A program made the translations under genes and the position numbers. The notes beneath the pieces are model-generated. The model was not told where the DNA came from and searched no databases. It saw only the letters and a program-made list of their open reading frames with translations. A stretch of DNA of 8,669 nt from an uncultured Bacteroidota bacterium (lineage in GTDB: Bacteria > Bacteroidota > Bacteroidia > Chitinophagales > Chitinophagaceae), in assembly GCA_946479535.1 (NCBI GenBank), contig CAMLGP010000080.1, forward strand, positions 1-8,669, written 5' to 3'. This document shows, piece after piece, positions 1-6,985 of this stretch. Position 1 is the stretch's first letter. Each line of letters begins with the position of its first letter.

Positions 1-575
1 GGTATGACAATATCTGTAAATATATTCACCTGCCGGTGCAGAGCGGATCTTCAAGGATATTGCAATTGATGAACCGGACCTATACGCGGGAGTGGTACAT
101 GGCTAAAGTGGACCGCATCAGGGAAATCATGCCGGAGTGCGGGATCAGTTCAGATATAATTGCAGGATTTTGTACTGAAGAAGAACTGGATCACCAGCAA
201 ACACTGGAGATCATGGAATATAGCAGATATGATTACAGCTATATGTTTTTTTACAGTGAAAGGCCGGGCACACTGGCACAAAAAAGGTATAAGGATGATG
301 TTCCTGAGGAGATCAAGAAGAGAAGATTACAGGAGATAGTGGAAGTACAGAACAGGCTTTCCTTCCAAAATAATAAGCTGGATATCGGTAAAAGCTTTAA
401 GGTACTGATAGAAGGTAATAGCCGGAAAAGTGATGCAGACTGGATGGGAAGAAGCAGCCAAAACAAGGTTGTTGTTTTTCCCAAAGGCAATTTTGAACTA
501 AAAAAAGGGGATTACGTTACAGTAAAAGTAACGGATTGCACACAGGGAACGCTGTTAGGTCATGTGTTGCCGTAA
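1..575 (+). CDS. miaB: tRNA-2-methylthio-N6-dimethylallyladenosine synthase MiaB (3' part)
   Basis: Radical-SAM methylthiotransferase that adds a methylthio group to C2 of i6A37 in tRNAs reading UNN codons; cytoplasmic. Only the last 191 codons are present. The reading frame is open from base 3 to the left edge, so the start and both Fe-S cluster regions lie outside the window. The visible part opens with the conserved HLPVQSGS motif of the family, followed by a stretch typical of MiaB (LMNRTYTREWY), then SYMFFYSERPGT, and ends in a C-terminal TRAM-like RNA-binding domain (roughly the last 65 residues: KSFKVLIEG ... VVVFPKGN ... GDYVTVKVTDCTQGTLLGHVL). MtaB and RimO are the related alternatives. 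The YTREWY stretch and the TRAM ending favour MiaB. It is the first visible gene of a + strand operon; the next gene starts 15 nt downstream. Confidence 0.93.
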   Translation, partial: YDNICKYIHLPVQSGSSRILQLMNRTYTREWYMAKVDRIREIMPECGISSDIIAGFCTEEELDHQQTLEIMEYSRYDYSYMFFYSERPGTLAQKRYKDDVPEEIKKRRLQEIVEVQNRLSFQNNKLDIGKSFKVLIEGNSRKSDADWMGRSSQNKVVVFPKGNFELKKGDYVTVKVTDCTQGTLLGHVLP

Positions 576-590
576 TTAACAAAAGAAGAA

Positions 591-1850
591 ATGGACATTC
601 AATCTATAAAGAACAGGTTTGGGATCATTGGCAATTCCACTGCCCTCAACTATGCATTGCAGGTAGCATCGCAGGTATCCAATACGGATCTCACTGTATT
701 GATCATTGGGGAAAGTGGTGTAGGTAAAGAGGCATTTGCGCATATCATCCATGCTTTATCTACCCGCAAACACAATGCATTTATTGCTGTGAATTGCGGC
801 GCCATACCAGAGGGTACAATCGATTCGGAATTATTTGGACATGAAAAGGGTTCCTTCACAGGAGCTGTAGATAGCCGCAAAGGATATTTTGAAACAGTAA
901 ATGGCGGTACCATTTTCCTTGATGAGATTGGTGAAATGCCAATGGGAACCCAGGCGCGTTTGTTACGTGTGCTGGAAAGTGGTGAATTTATCAGAGTGGG
1001 ATCAAGCAAAGTGCAGAAAACTGATGTGCGAGTAATAGCGGCAACCAACAAGGATCTGCTTCAGCTGGTACAGCAGGGAAAATTCAGGGAAGATCTTTAT
1101 TATCGTTTAAGTACCGTGCCTATCAGGGTACCCGCATTGAGAGACCGTAAAGAAGATATATATCTTTTGTTCCGAAAATTTGCTTCTGATTTTTCTGATA
1201 AGTATAAAGCCTCATCCGTGCAACTGGAAGAGGACGCCAAAAACCTGTTAATTAACTATCCCTGGCCCGGCAATGTGCGGGAATTGAAGAATATTGCAGA
1301 GCAGATCTCAGTTCTTTCACAGGAAAAAATGCTTACTGCAAACGAATTGAATAAATACCTGCAACCCTATAGCAATAACCGGTTACCGGTATTGGCGCAT
1401 AGCAATGGACAGGCAGACGGTCAAAGCTTTGCAAACGAACGGGAGATCCTTTACAAACTTTTCTTCGACATGAAAAAGGATGTAACGGAATTGAAACGTA
1501 TGTTCCTTGATGTATTGCAGAATCCCGGCATCATTAGCAACAATCCTTCTTTTATCAATGATTTGAAAGAATTGAAAACAGCTGATGCCCTTAATTTTCA
1601 ACCCGTACTGATGCAGCCAGCAACAAATTATCAGCCAGCACAGCAGTCAACCGTTGCACTTAATTCACACGAGGATATTCATGAGCATGAAGAAGTAGAG
1701 GAAAGCCTGAATATTATGGACAAGGAAAAAGAGCTCATCGTTAAAGCATTAAAGAAACATAAAAGCAAGCGTAAGGACGCTGCGCTTGACCTTGGCATCA
1801 GCGAAAGAACACTATACCGGAAATTGAAAGAATATAATATTGATGAATAG
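591..1850 (+). CDS. Sigma-54-dependent transcriptional activator without a sensor domain (NtrC/Fis type)
   Basis: A 419-aa bacterial enhancer-binding protein that would hydrolyse ATP to remodel RpoN-RNA polymerase. The AAA+ domain begins almost at the N-terminus. It carries Walker A GESGVGKE (40-47), the sigma-54 contact loop GSFTGA (87-92), Walker B TIFLDEIGEMP (107-117), the arginine-finger region FREDLYYRL (165-173) and the WPGNVREL motif (225-232). A linker of about 115 residues (261-375) includes EREILYKLFFDMKKDVTELKR (split at 283-303), which I recall from Bacteroidota homologues. A Fis-type helix-turn-helix ends the protein (about 380-416, SKRKDAALDLGISERTLYRK). There is no receiver, PAS or GAF domain, so activity must be set by abundance, a partner or the linker. 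The loop has Ser where the consensus GAFTGA has Ala. The start follows miaB by 15 nt with an A/G-rich AGAAGAA before ATG. The target promoters cannot be told from the sequence. Confidence 0.93.
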   Translation: MDIQSIKNRFGIIGNSTALNYALQVASQVSNTDLTVLIIGESGVGKEAFAHIIHALSTRKHNAFIAVNCGAIPEGTIDSELFGHEKGSFTGAVDSRKGYFETVNGGTIFLDEIGEMPMGTQARLLRVLESGEFIRVGSSKVQKTDVRVIAATNKDLLQLVQQGKFREDLYYRLSTVPIRVPALRDRKEDIYLLFRKFASDFSDKYKASSVQLEEDAKNLLINYPWPGNVRELKNIAEQISVLSQEKMLTANELNKYLQPYSNNRLPVLAHSNGQADGQSFANEREILYKLFFDMKKDVTELKRMFLDVLQNPGIISNNPSFINDLKELKTADALNFQPVLMQPATNYQPAQQSTVALNSHEDIHEHEEVEESLNIMDKEKELIVKALKKHKSKRKDAALDLGISERTLYRKLKEYNIDE

Positions 1851-2373
1851 AAAGACCGCATACCGCCTGGTTATCCTGATCCCGCTAGCTGCATTCCTAT
1901 TCTTTACCAGTCTGGTAAATACAGGATGCAACATCTATAAATTCAATGAAGCTGTTGTTCCTGATAGTATCAAAACTATTAAAATAAATTTTATAGAGAA
2001 CAAGGCGCCTTATGTTAATCCCACATTAAGTCCCCGCCTGACTGATAAATTGCGTCAGAAGATCACTGGACAAACACGGCTTTCACAAACCAATAATGAT
2101 AATGCGGACTGGATAATCAGTGGCAATGTTTCCAGCTACGGATTCAGTACATCCGGCATTTCCCAGCAGCAGGTTGCTTCAAACCGGTTGACGGTTGGCG
2201 TTCATATCACTGTTAATGATCAGAGGGCAAACAAGACAACTGACTATGATGTAAGCCGTAGTTTTGAATTTGCAGCTTCTCAATCCATCCAGCAGGCTGA
2301 AAGCACACTGGGGGATGAGATCGTCCGCAGTTTAACGGACGATATATTCAATAAGATCTTCTCAAACTGGTAA
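1843..2373 (+). CDS. lptE: LPS-assembly lipoprotein LptE
   Basis: Outer-membrane lipoprotein that plugs the LptD beta-barrel and helps insert lipopolysaccharide into the outer leaflet. The 176-aa product has a basic start (MNRKTAYR), a hydrophobic segment (9-25) and Cys29 as the probable lipidated residue, followed by NIYKFNEA, which resembles the G-I-Y-x-F opening of Bacteroidota LptE. The mature region (IKTIKINFIEN, YVNPTLSPRLTDKLRQKI, DWIISGNVSSYGFS) fits the LptE family in pattern and length. The lipobox is poor: LVNTGC has Asn at -3, where Leu, Val or Ile is usual. I chose ATG at 1843; a TTG at 1840 directly before it is a possible but less likely start. The gene overlaps the activator's 3' end by 8 nt, which suggests translational coupling. 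Confidence 0.85.
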   Translation: MNRKTAYRLVILIPLAAFLFFTSLVNTGCNIYKFNEAVVPDSIKTIKINFIENKAPYVNPTLSPRLTDKLRQKITGQTRLSQTNNDNADWIISGNVSSYGFSTSGISQQQVASNRLTVGVHITVNDQRANKTTDYDVSRSFEFAASQSIQQAESTLGDEIVRSLTDDIFNKIFSNW

Positions 2374-2436
2374 TATTCAATACATAAAAAAGGCACTCGT
2401 TTTGCTATAAAGCGGCATTACTCTTAAATTGTGGCC

Positions 2437-3687
2437 ATGAACAATGCCATCAACGAATTGGTAAGGTCTATTGTTAAAAAGAATTCCCTCGCCGAATGTA
2501 GCGTGAGTGAATTGCAACGGCTCACAACGCAGTATCCTTATTTTGGGCCTGTGCAATTCCTGCTGGCCAGGAAACTGAAGGAAGAGAACTCTTCCCAATA
2601 TTCAAAACAATCCCAGAAAGCAATACTGTACTTCCAGGATGATCTCTGGTTTGATTATGTAATCAGCAGCAGGCTCAATGAAGTTGTTTTCTCAAAGAAT
2701 AACGACCAGGCAGAAGTTATTCCCATTCAGCCTTTGGTGGCAACGGAAGAAACAACAGGGACGGCAATTGAGAATAGTAATGAAGTTGAAGAGCCTCCAA
2801 GGCAAGACAGCTTTATTGCTGAAGAAAAATTACCTGAACCCGTACTTGAGCGTGTAGAAGAAGTAATTTCCCCTGTTGAAGAAAAATTATCTGAACCCGT
2901 ATTTGAGCGTGTAGACCAGGTAATTGCTCCTGTTGAAGAAATACAAACTGAAGTAGCCAGTGACCCTTTAATTGAGAATATTGAACCGCTGGAAGATAAA
3001 GAGGTGCAAGCCATTGAAGTTATCCAGGAACCTGCAGAGAACACAGAGACAGAAGTTGAGTTATCTGAAAGGATAGAAGAAAAGACAGAACCTGCCCCAC
3101 CGGTTGTACACAACAAAGCTCCGGTTGAATATGATGATGGAATTAGCTATTCATCACAACCTGAAATAAACCCTGTTGAAAGTGTGCATGAGCAACCCGT
3201 TGAACCCATGGGTTCGGAGGATCTGAATGAAGCAGAAGAAATCACACCAGTAAATACTGATCTTCCTCCCCTTCCCGGATTAAAGATTGAACCCTTTAAT
3301 CCTGAAACTGCCAAACTCAGTTTTGAACCCTATCATACGGTTGATTATTTCGCTTCCCTGGGAATAAAATTCAGGGAGGAAGAGAAGCCCAAAGATCGGT
3401 TTGGGCAGCAGCTCAGGAGTTTCACTGAATGGTTGAAGACCCTGAAAAAGGTACCGGAAACTGCGGGTGGAGCACCCACTGCAAGCGGGCCAGAGGATAA
3501 AAAAGTAACCCAGATGGCAACGCATTCCCTGACTGGAAAAGAAGTGGTCACAGAGGCAATGGCGCAAGTTTGGGAAAAACAGGGAAATCATGAAAAAGCC
3601 ATTGAAACCTACCGCAAATTAAGTTTGCTCAATCCCTCCAAAAGCGCTTATTTTGCTGCCAAAATTGACCATTTAAAGCAGTTGTGA
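2437..3687 (+). CDS. Acidic protein with C-terminal TPR, function unknown
   Basis: A 416-aa protein with no signal peptide or membrane segment, so probably cytoplasmic. Three parts are visible. The folded-looking N-terminus (1-88) includes LQRLTTQYPYFGPVQFLLARKL, split by hydrophobic and aromatic residues. A long Glu/Pro/Val-rich, probably disordered stretch covers about 92-285. The C-terminal region has YHTVDYFASLGIKF (299-312), an amphipathic RFGQQLRSFTEWLK (321-334) and one TPR-like motif, VTEAMAQVWEKQGNHEKAIE (371-390), continuing to YFAAKI. Similar proteins sit next to secG or lptE in other Bacteroidota, as I recall, but I know no assigned function. The TPR suggests a protein-protein contact role. 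The start is ATG at 2437; GTG at 2431 is an in-frame alternative. Residues 129-166 are two 19-aa tandem copies. The stop is one base from the secG start, so the two are probably co-transcribed. Confidence 0.8.
   Translation: MNNAINELVRSIVKKNSLAECSVSELQRLTTQYPYFGPVQFLLARKLKEENSSQYSKQSQKAILYFQDDLWFDYVISSRLNEVVFSKNNDQAEVIPIQPLVATEETTGTAIENSNEVEEPPRQDSFIAEEKLPEPVLERVEEVISPVEEKLSEPVFERVDQVIAPVEEIQTEVASDPLIENIEPLEDKEVQAIEVIQEPAENTETEVELSERIEEKTEPAPPVVHNKAPVEYDDGISYSSQPEINPVESVHEQPVEPMGSEDLNEAEEITPVNTDLPPLPGLKIEPFNPETAKLSFEPYHTVDYFASLGIKFREEEKPKDRFGQQLRSFTEWLKTLKKVPETAGGAPTASGPEDKKVTQMATHSLTGKEVVTEAMAQVWEKQGNHEKAIETYRKLSLLNPSKSAYFAAKIDHLKQL
2821..2934 (+). repeat. Two tandem 57-bp copies inside the acidic TPR gene
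   Basis: Bases 2821-2877 and 2878-2934 are direct copies matching at 50 of 57 positions by my alignment, with no gap. They encode two 19-residue units, EEKLPEPVLERVEEVISPV and EEKLSEPVFERVDQVIAPV. A third unit starts (EEIQTEV) but does not continue. Because 57 is a multiple of three, a change in copy number would lengthen or shorten the linker without breaking the frame. Five amino-acid positions differ between the two copies. Confidence 0.9.
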
Positions 3688-3688
3688 C

Positions 3689-4039
3689 ATGACTATAATT
3701 TTTGTGATACTGATCATACTGGCTTCCTTCATATTAGGGCTTTTTGTATTGATTCAAAACCCCAAGGGTGGCGGTCTTGCCGGAAATATAGCTGGTTTCA
3801 GCACCCAGTTCATGGGCGTTAAGCAAACTACAGATGTGCTTGAAAAAGGCACCTGGATCTTTGCCGGAGTAATTGCTGTGCTCTGCCTTCTTTCCACCTT
3901 CTTCCTGAGTGGCAGTACAGGTGGTGCGGCTCCTGCATCCGATGTTAGAGGGGCAACAGTGCCAACTTCTCAGGGTGCACAACCTGTAGCGCCCACTACT
4001 CCTAAACCAAACGCAATTCCTTTTGATGCCGGCAGGTAA
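3689..4039 (+). CDS. secG: Preprotein translocase subunit SecG
   Basis: Small inner-membrane subunit that associates with SecYE and assists SecA-driven protein export. The 116-aa product has two membrane helices (about 2-22 and 55-74) on either side of the family hallmark QNPKGGGLAG (23-32), followed by the loop GFSTQFMGVKQTTDVLEKGTW. The tail (about 75-116) is Ala/Pro/Gly/Thr-rich and poorly conserved, as is usual in this family. ATG at 3689 follows the previous stop (TGA 3685-3687) by one base, so translation is probably coupled. It is the last gene before a terminator. SecG, LptE and MiaB in one unit is a housekeeping arrangement with an envelope and secretion bias. Confidence 0.95.
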   Translation: MTIIFVILIILASFILGLFVLIQNPKGGGLAGNIAGFSTQFMGVKQTTDVLEKGTWIFAGVIAVLCLLSTFFLSGSTGGAAPASDVRGATVPTSQGAQPVAPTTPKPNAIPFDAGR

Positions 4040-4061
4040 TTACCCGGTCATAATATTTAGT

Positions 4062-4092
4062 AAAACCCTGTTTCAAAGACAGGGTTTTTTAT
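4062..4092 (+). terminator. Intrinsic terminator after secG
   Basis: The inverted repeat AAAACCCTGT (4062-4071) and ACAGGGTTTT (4079-4088) forms a perfect 10-bp stem with a 7-nt loop. The right arm runs into a T tract (4085-4090) and more T-rich sequence. It lies 22 nt past the secG stop, as expected for the end of the miaB-secG transcript. The A-rich left arm could also let it work on the other strand. Confidence 0.9.
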
Positions 4093-4135
4093 TTAATTTG
4101 TTGGAACATAATAATCCAACCCTGGTAAAAAGCTA

Positions 4136-4153
4136 TCCCGATAGCTATCGGGA
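4136..4153. repeat. 18-bp perfect palindrome before mltG
   Basis: TCCCGATAGCTATCGGGA is its own reverse complement. It ends 9 nt before the mltG ATG. The preceding AGCTA (4131-4135) gives an overlapping alternative pairing, AGCTAT (4131-4136) with ATAGCT (4141-4146). A separate small hairpin, GTTGGA (4100-4105) with TCCAAC (4115-4120), lies between it and the secG terminator. It could be an operator, a structure masking the mltG ribosome site, or a dispersed palindromic repeat. The sequence alone does not decide. Confidence 0.7.
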
Positions 4154-4162
4154 CCAAATCAG

Positions 4163-5179
4163 ATGAAAAAAAAGATAATTCTTACTGCCCTTATTTTACT
4201 GATTGCAACCGCCGGGTTCTTTGCCTTGAAGTTCCTGGGCGCAGCGGTAAAAGTGGCAGATCCCAATAATGAATACCTCTATATCCACACGGGTTCCAGT
4301 CTGGAAGATGTAAAGAACCAACTGATACAGAATAAATTTCTCAAAAGCACCGGCTGGTTTTCCAGTACGGCCCGCTTATTAAAATACAAAACCATTAAGC
4401 CGGGTAAATATAAAATGAAACCGGGCATGAGTTTGGCAGACCTGGTAAGAATGCTGAAGAATGGAAACCAGACACCAGTCAATTTTGTAATCACAAAACT
4501 CCGCACAAAAGAAGCGCTTGCTTCAAGGGCAGGAAAGAATTTTGAATCTGATTCTCTTCAGTTCATCAGCTTTCTCAACAACCCGGACTCCCTGAAGAAG
4601 TATGATCTTGATACCAATATTGTAATGACGGCGGTAATGCCCTATACCTATACAATGAAATGGAATAGCAGGCCGGGAGAGATCTTTCAGCATTTCTATA
4701 CGGCTTATAAAACATTCTGGACGGATGATAGAAAACAAAAGGCCGCAAAATTGAATATGTCCCCGGCAGCTGTGTCAACGCTGGCTTCCATTATTGATGA
4801 AGAAACCAATGCCAGATCAGACAAACCCAATATTGCAAGCGTATACCTGAACCGGATAGCTAAAGGAATGCCACTACAGGCTGATCCAACCATTAAATTC
4901 GCTATGCGGAATTTTGAGTTACGCCGCATTCTGAATGCATACCTGGATACTCCTTCGCCCTACAACACTTATATAAATAAAGGACTCCCTCCGGGACCAA
5001 TATGCACGCCACAACTGGAAACTATAGATGCCGTTTTAGACTCACCAAAGACTGAGTATATTTATTTTGTGGCCAGTCCTGCATTTGATGGTACGCATAT
5101 ATTTACTACCAATTATGCTGATCACATAAAAAATGCAAAACTCTACCAGCAGGAATTGAATAAACGGAATATTAAGTAG
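4163..5179 (+). CDS. mltG: Endolytic murein transglycosylase MltG (YceG-like)
   Basis: Membrane-anchored lytic transglycosylase that cuts nascent glycan strands in the periplasm and so limits strand length. The 338-aa protein has a Lys-rich N-terminus and one membrane helix (about 5-27). A LysM-like N-terminal part follows (about 36-105: GSSLEDVKNQLIQNKFL, then KPGKYKMKPGMSLADLVRML). The YceG catalytic domain has LASIIDEETN (207-216), then SVYLNRIAKGMPLQADPTIKFA (split across 226-247), SPYNTYINKGLPPGPICTP (265-283) and YIYFVA (299-304). Glu214 aligns with the likely catalytic Glu. Asp212 sits where homologues often have Glu. Length and order are normal for the family. The gene follows a terminator, so it probably has its own promoter, although I see no convincing one. 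yihY follows after 11 nt. Confidence 0.94.
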   Translation: MKKKIILTALILLIATAGFFALKFLGAAVKVADPNNEYLYIHTGSSLEDVKNQLIQNKFLKSTGWFSSTARLLKYKTIKPGKYKMKPGMSLADLVRMLKNGNQTPVNFVITKLRTKEALASRAGKNFESDSLQFISFLNNPDSLKKYDLDTNIVMTAVMPYTYTMKWNSRPGEIFQHFYTAYKTFWTDDRKQKAAKLNMSPAAVSTLASIIDEETNARSDKPNIASVYLNRIAKGMPLQADPTIKFAMRNFELRRILNAYLDTPSPYNTYINKGLPPGPICTPQLETIDAVLDSPKTEYIYFVASPAFDGTHIFTTNYADHIKNAKLYQQELNKRNIK

Positions 5180-5190
5180 AATTTTGGAAT

Positions 5191-6156
5191 ATGCATTTAC
5201 TCACCCGGATAAAAAGAAGGTTGCTGGTATCTCCGCCATCAAAACTTGTTATCAGGAAAAGTAAGAAGATATTTCTGCCCGGATTCCAGCGCATTCCTCT
5301 TTTTGATGTGGTACGATTTTTCTTTCAGCAGGCTCAGCGTTCAGGTTTTACTGAACGGGCTTCCGCCATTGCCTATAATTTTATTATGACCATACCACCT
5401 ACGGTCATCTTCCTGTTCACCCTGCTTCCCTATCTACCCATACCAAAGAATTTTATCCAGGAAATGTTTGACCTGATAAAGGATGTGGTACCGGGTGAAA
5501 AAAATAATGAGGGACTGATCAAATTCCTATCGGATATCCTGAATAACCAGCGGACGGCATTACTTTCAACCGGATTTTTATTGGCCATGTTCTTTTCTTC
5601 AAATGCTATAATGGGTATCATGCGGTCCTTTAACAAGAACTATGTTGGGTTCCGGAAAAGAAAAACCTTTGCCACCAGATGGGTAGCCATTCGCCTCACC
5701 TTCATTTTATTTTTGTTATTCTTTGCAACAATAATCACCCTGATCATGCAGGGAGCTGTTTTACGCTGGCTGGGTATTACAGACAAAACACTTATCTGGC
5801 TCATCGTAAATTTCAAATGGGTAGTTATAGTTTTGCTCTTTTTCTTTTCCATATCATTCATCTATCGCTACGCACCAGCTGTTCACAAAAGATGGAAATT
5901 TATCAGCCCCGGTTCCATATTGGCCACCTTTCTAATGATCGTATTCACAGCAGGCTTTTCTTACTGGGTAAACAATTTCTCCCGCTATAATGAGCTCTAC
6001 GGATCCATCAGTACCCTGCTGATCCTGATGTTGCTTATTTACTTCAACTCCCTGGTATTATTAATTGGCTTTGAGCTCAATGTGAGCATAAATTCCCTCA
6101 AACACCATGTGGACGAAAGGAATAAAAATCTGGCAGGTGGTATCCATTCCTTATAA
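5191..6156 (+). CDS. YihY/BrkB-family (UPF0761) inner-membrane protein
   Basis: A 321-aa polytopic membrane protein. After a basic, cytoplasmic-looking N-terminus (1-50) come about six hydrophobic segments (about 57-80, 124-145, 165-188, 207-227, 241-262 and 272-297). Family signatures are ERASAIAYNFIMTIPP (55-70), FIYRYAPAVHKRWKFISPGS (223-242) and LYGSISTLLILMLLIYFNSL, which runs 269-288 and ends in GFELN. Length and topology match UPF0761. The family was once called ribonuclease BN or BrkB, but the nuclease assignment was later shown to belong to another gene, and its biochemical role is not settled. It starts 11 nt after mltG and probably shares its transcript, placing it with cell-envelope genes. 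Its stop codon overlaps a palindrome that precedes the next gene. Confidence 0.9.
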   Translation: MHLLTRIKRRLLVSPPSKLVIRKSKKIFLPGFQRIPLFDVVRFFFQQAQRSGFTERASAIAYNFIMTIPPTVIFLFTLLPYLPIPKNFIQEMFDLIKDVVPGEKNNEGLIKFLSDILNNQRTALLSTGFLLAMFFSSNAIMGIMRSFNKNYVGFRKRKTFATRWVAIRLTFILFLLFFATIITLIMQGAVLRWLGITDKTLIWLIVNFKWVVIVLLFFFSISFIYRYAPAVHKRWKFISPGSILATFLMIVFTAGFSYWVNNFSRYNELYGSISTLLILMLLIYFNSLVLLIGFELNVSINSLKHHVDERNKNLAGGIHSL

Positions 6157-6172
6157 AATTTCCGGAAATTTG
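6156..6172 (+). promoter_or_regulatory. Palindrome with a -7-like motif before the redoxin gene (tentative)
   Basis: AAATTTCCGGAAATTT (6156-6171) is a perfect 16-bp palindrome starting at the last base of the yihY stop. Its right half plus one base gives GAAATTTG (6165-6172), which matches five of six fixed bases of the Bacteroidota -7 element TAnnTTTG. I see no matching TTTG about 20 nt upstream. The redoxin ATG would lie about 17 nt after the implied transcription start. This could be an operator over a weak promoter, or simply chance in AT-rich DNA. Confidence 0.25.
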
Positions 6173-6195
6173 TATACACCTTAAAATAACCATAT

Positions 6196-6798
6196 ATGAA
6201 AAAGACTATGTTTTTGGCATTGCCGGCTCTGGCGCTTGTCTTTCTTACGATAGCCCCTGCTGACCCTCTTCCCATTGGTGCAACTTTACCAAATCCAGAA
6301 GTAAAAATGAAGGATATCTCCGGTAAGGAAGTGTCTTTCAAAGATGCAACAAAGAAGAATGGTTTGCTGGTAATGTTCAGCTGCAATACCTGCCCTATTG
6401 TAAGGGGATATAAGGCAAGAACAGTTGCAGCAGCAAAACATGCAATGGAAAGTGAAATTGGTGTGATACTGCTGAATCCAAATGAAGCAACCCGTACCGA
6501 TGGTGATTCATTTGATGATATGAAGGCTTATGCCAAACAATCAGGCTATACTTTCAATTATGTGATTGATAATAATTCAAAAATGGCAGACGTATTTGGA
6601 GCCAATCGTACGCCGGAATGCTTCCTGTTTGACAAGAATGGCAAACTGGTTTACCATGGTGCTATTGACAACAACGCAGGAGATGCAGATGGCGTTACCA
6701 AACAATACCTGATCAAGGCAATTGATGAGGTGAAAACCGGCTTACCAGTTTCTGTAAAAGAATCCAGGTCTGTTGGTTGCGGTATTAAAAGAGTTTAA
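6196..6798 (+). CDS. Exported thioredoxin-fold protein, AhpC/TSA redoxin type
   Basis: A 200-aa protein with a signal peptide (about 1-22: MKKTMFLALPALALVFLTIA) and a single thioredoxin-like domain. It carries FSCNTCP with Cys63 and Cys66 as the redox pair, a cis-Pro motif TPECFLFD (Pro140), and KNGKLVYHGAIDNN (147-160). It ends SRSVGCGIKRV, where Cys195 sits in the conserved C-terminal GC-x-IK signature seen in this redoxin subgroup. The probable location is the periplasm, or membrane-associated if the signal is not cleaved. It may act in thiol-disulfide exchange or peroxide reduction; the substrate is unknown. It lies 39 nt after yihY, so it may be read from mltG-yihY, from the tentative promoter at 6156-6172, or both. 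A strong terminator follows. Confidence 0.87.
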   Translation: MKKTMFLALPALALVFLTIAPADPLPIGATLPNPEVKMKDISGKEVSFKDATKKNGLLVMFSCNTCPIVRGYKARTVAAAKHAMESEIGVILLNPNEATRTDGDSFDDMKAYAKQSGYTFNYVIDNNSKMADVFGANRTPECFLFDKNGKLVYHGAIDNNAGDADGVTKQYLIKAIDEVKTGLPVSVKESRSVGCGIKRV

Positions 6799-6856
6799 AT
6801 AAAAGAGTCTAAATTAAAGAGCATTATTAAAAAATAATTGACCTGTTCATGTTATC

Positions 6857-6896
6857 AGCCCCGGCCCCGCTTTCAGCGGAGCCGGGGCTTTTTTTT
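6857..6896 (+). terminator. Strong GC-rich intrinsic terminator after the redoxin gene
   Basis: AGCCCCGGC (6857-6865) pairs with GCCGGGGCT (6881-6889). The stem continues inward past one C/A mismatch with CCGC (6867-6870) and GCGG (6876-6879), leaving a 5-nt TTTCA loop. Eight Ts follow (6889-6896). It lies 58 nt past the redoxin stop. The GC-rich stem stands out sharply from the AT-rich surroundings. Confidence 0.95.
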
Positions 6897-6985
6897 ACAA
6901 ATTCTTATGGATTTTTTGTGGAAATATTTTATGGAATCATCCTATACCTGAGTTCCCCACTTTTATCACCACAAAAACCTGGCTT

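Noticed and set aside
650..1051. Minus-strand 133-aa open frame inside the sigma-54 activator
   Set aside because: It lies opposite the most conserved AAA+ motifs and encodes no recognisable domain, so it is a shadow of the real gene.
2401..2432. Bacteroidota-type promoter before the TPR gene
   Set aside because: TTTG (2401-2404) is 20 nt from TAAATTGT (2425-2432), which is the right spacing. However, only four of six fixed bases of the -7 element match and the start would fall almost on the ATG.
2727..3116. Minus-strand 129-aa Ser/Thr-rich open frame
   Set aside because: It is the antisense of the Glu-rich linker; GAA/GAG codons read backwards give Ser, Phe and Leu. The repeat pattern is inherited from the + strand gene.
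6915..6950. Promoter for the small membrane protein
   Set aside because: TTTG at 6915-6918 is present, but the best -7 candidate (TATACCTG, 6943-6950) is a poor match and about 24 nt away, longer than usual.
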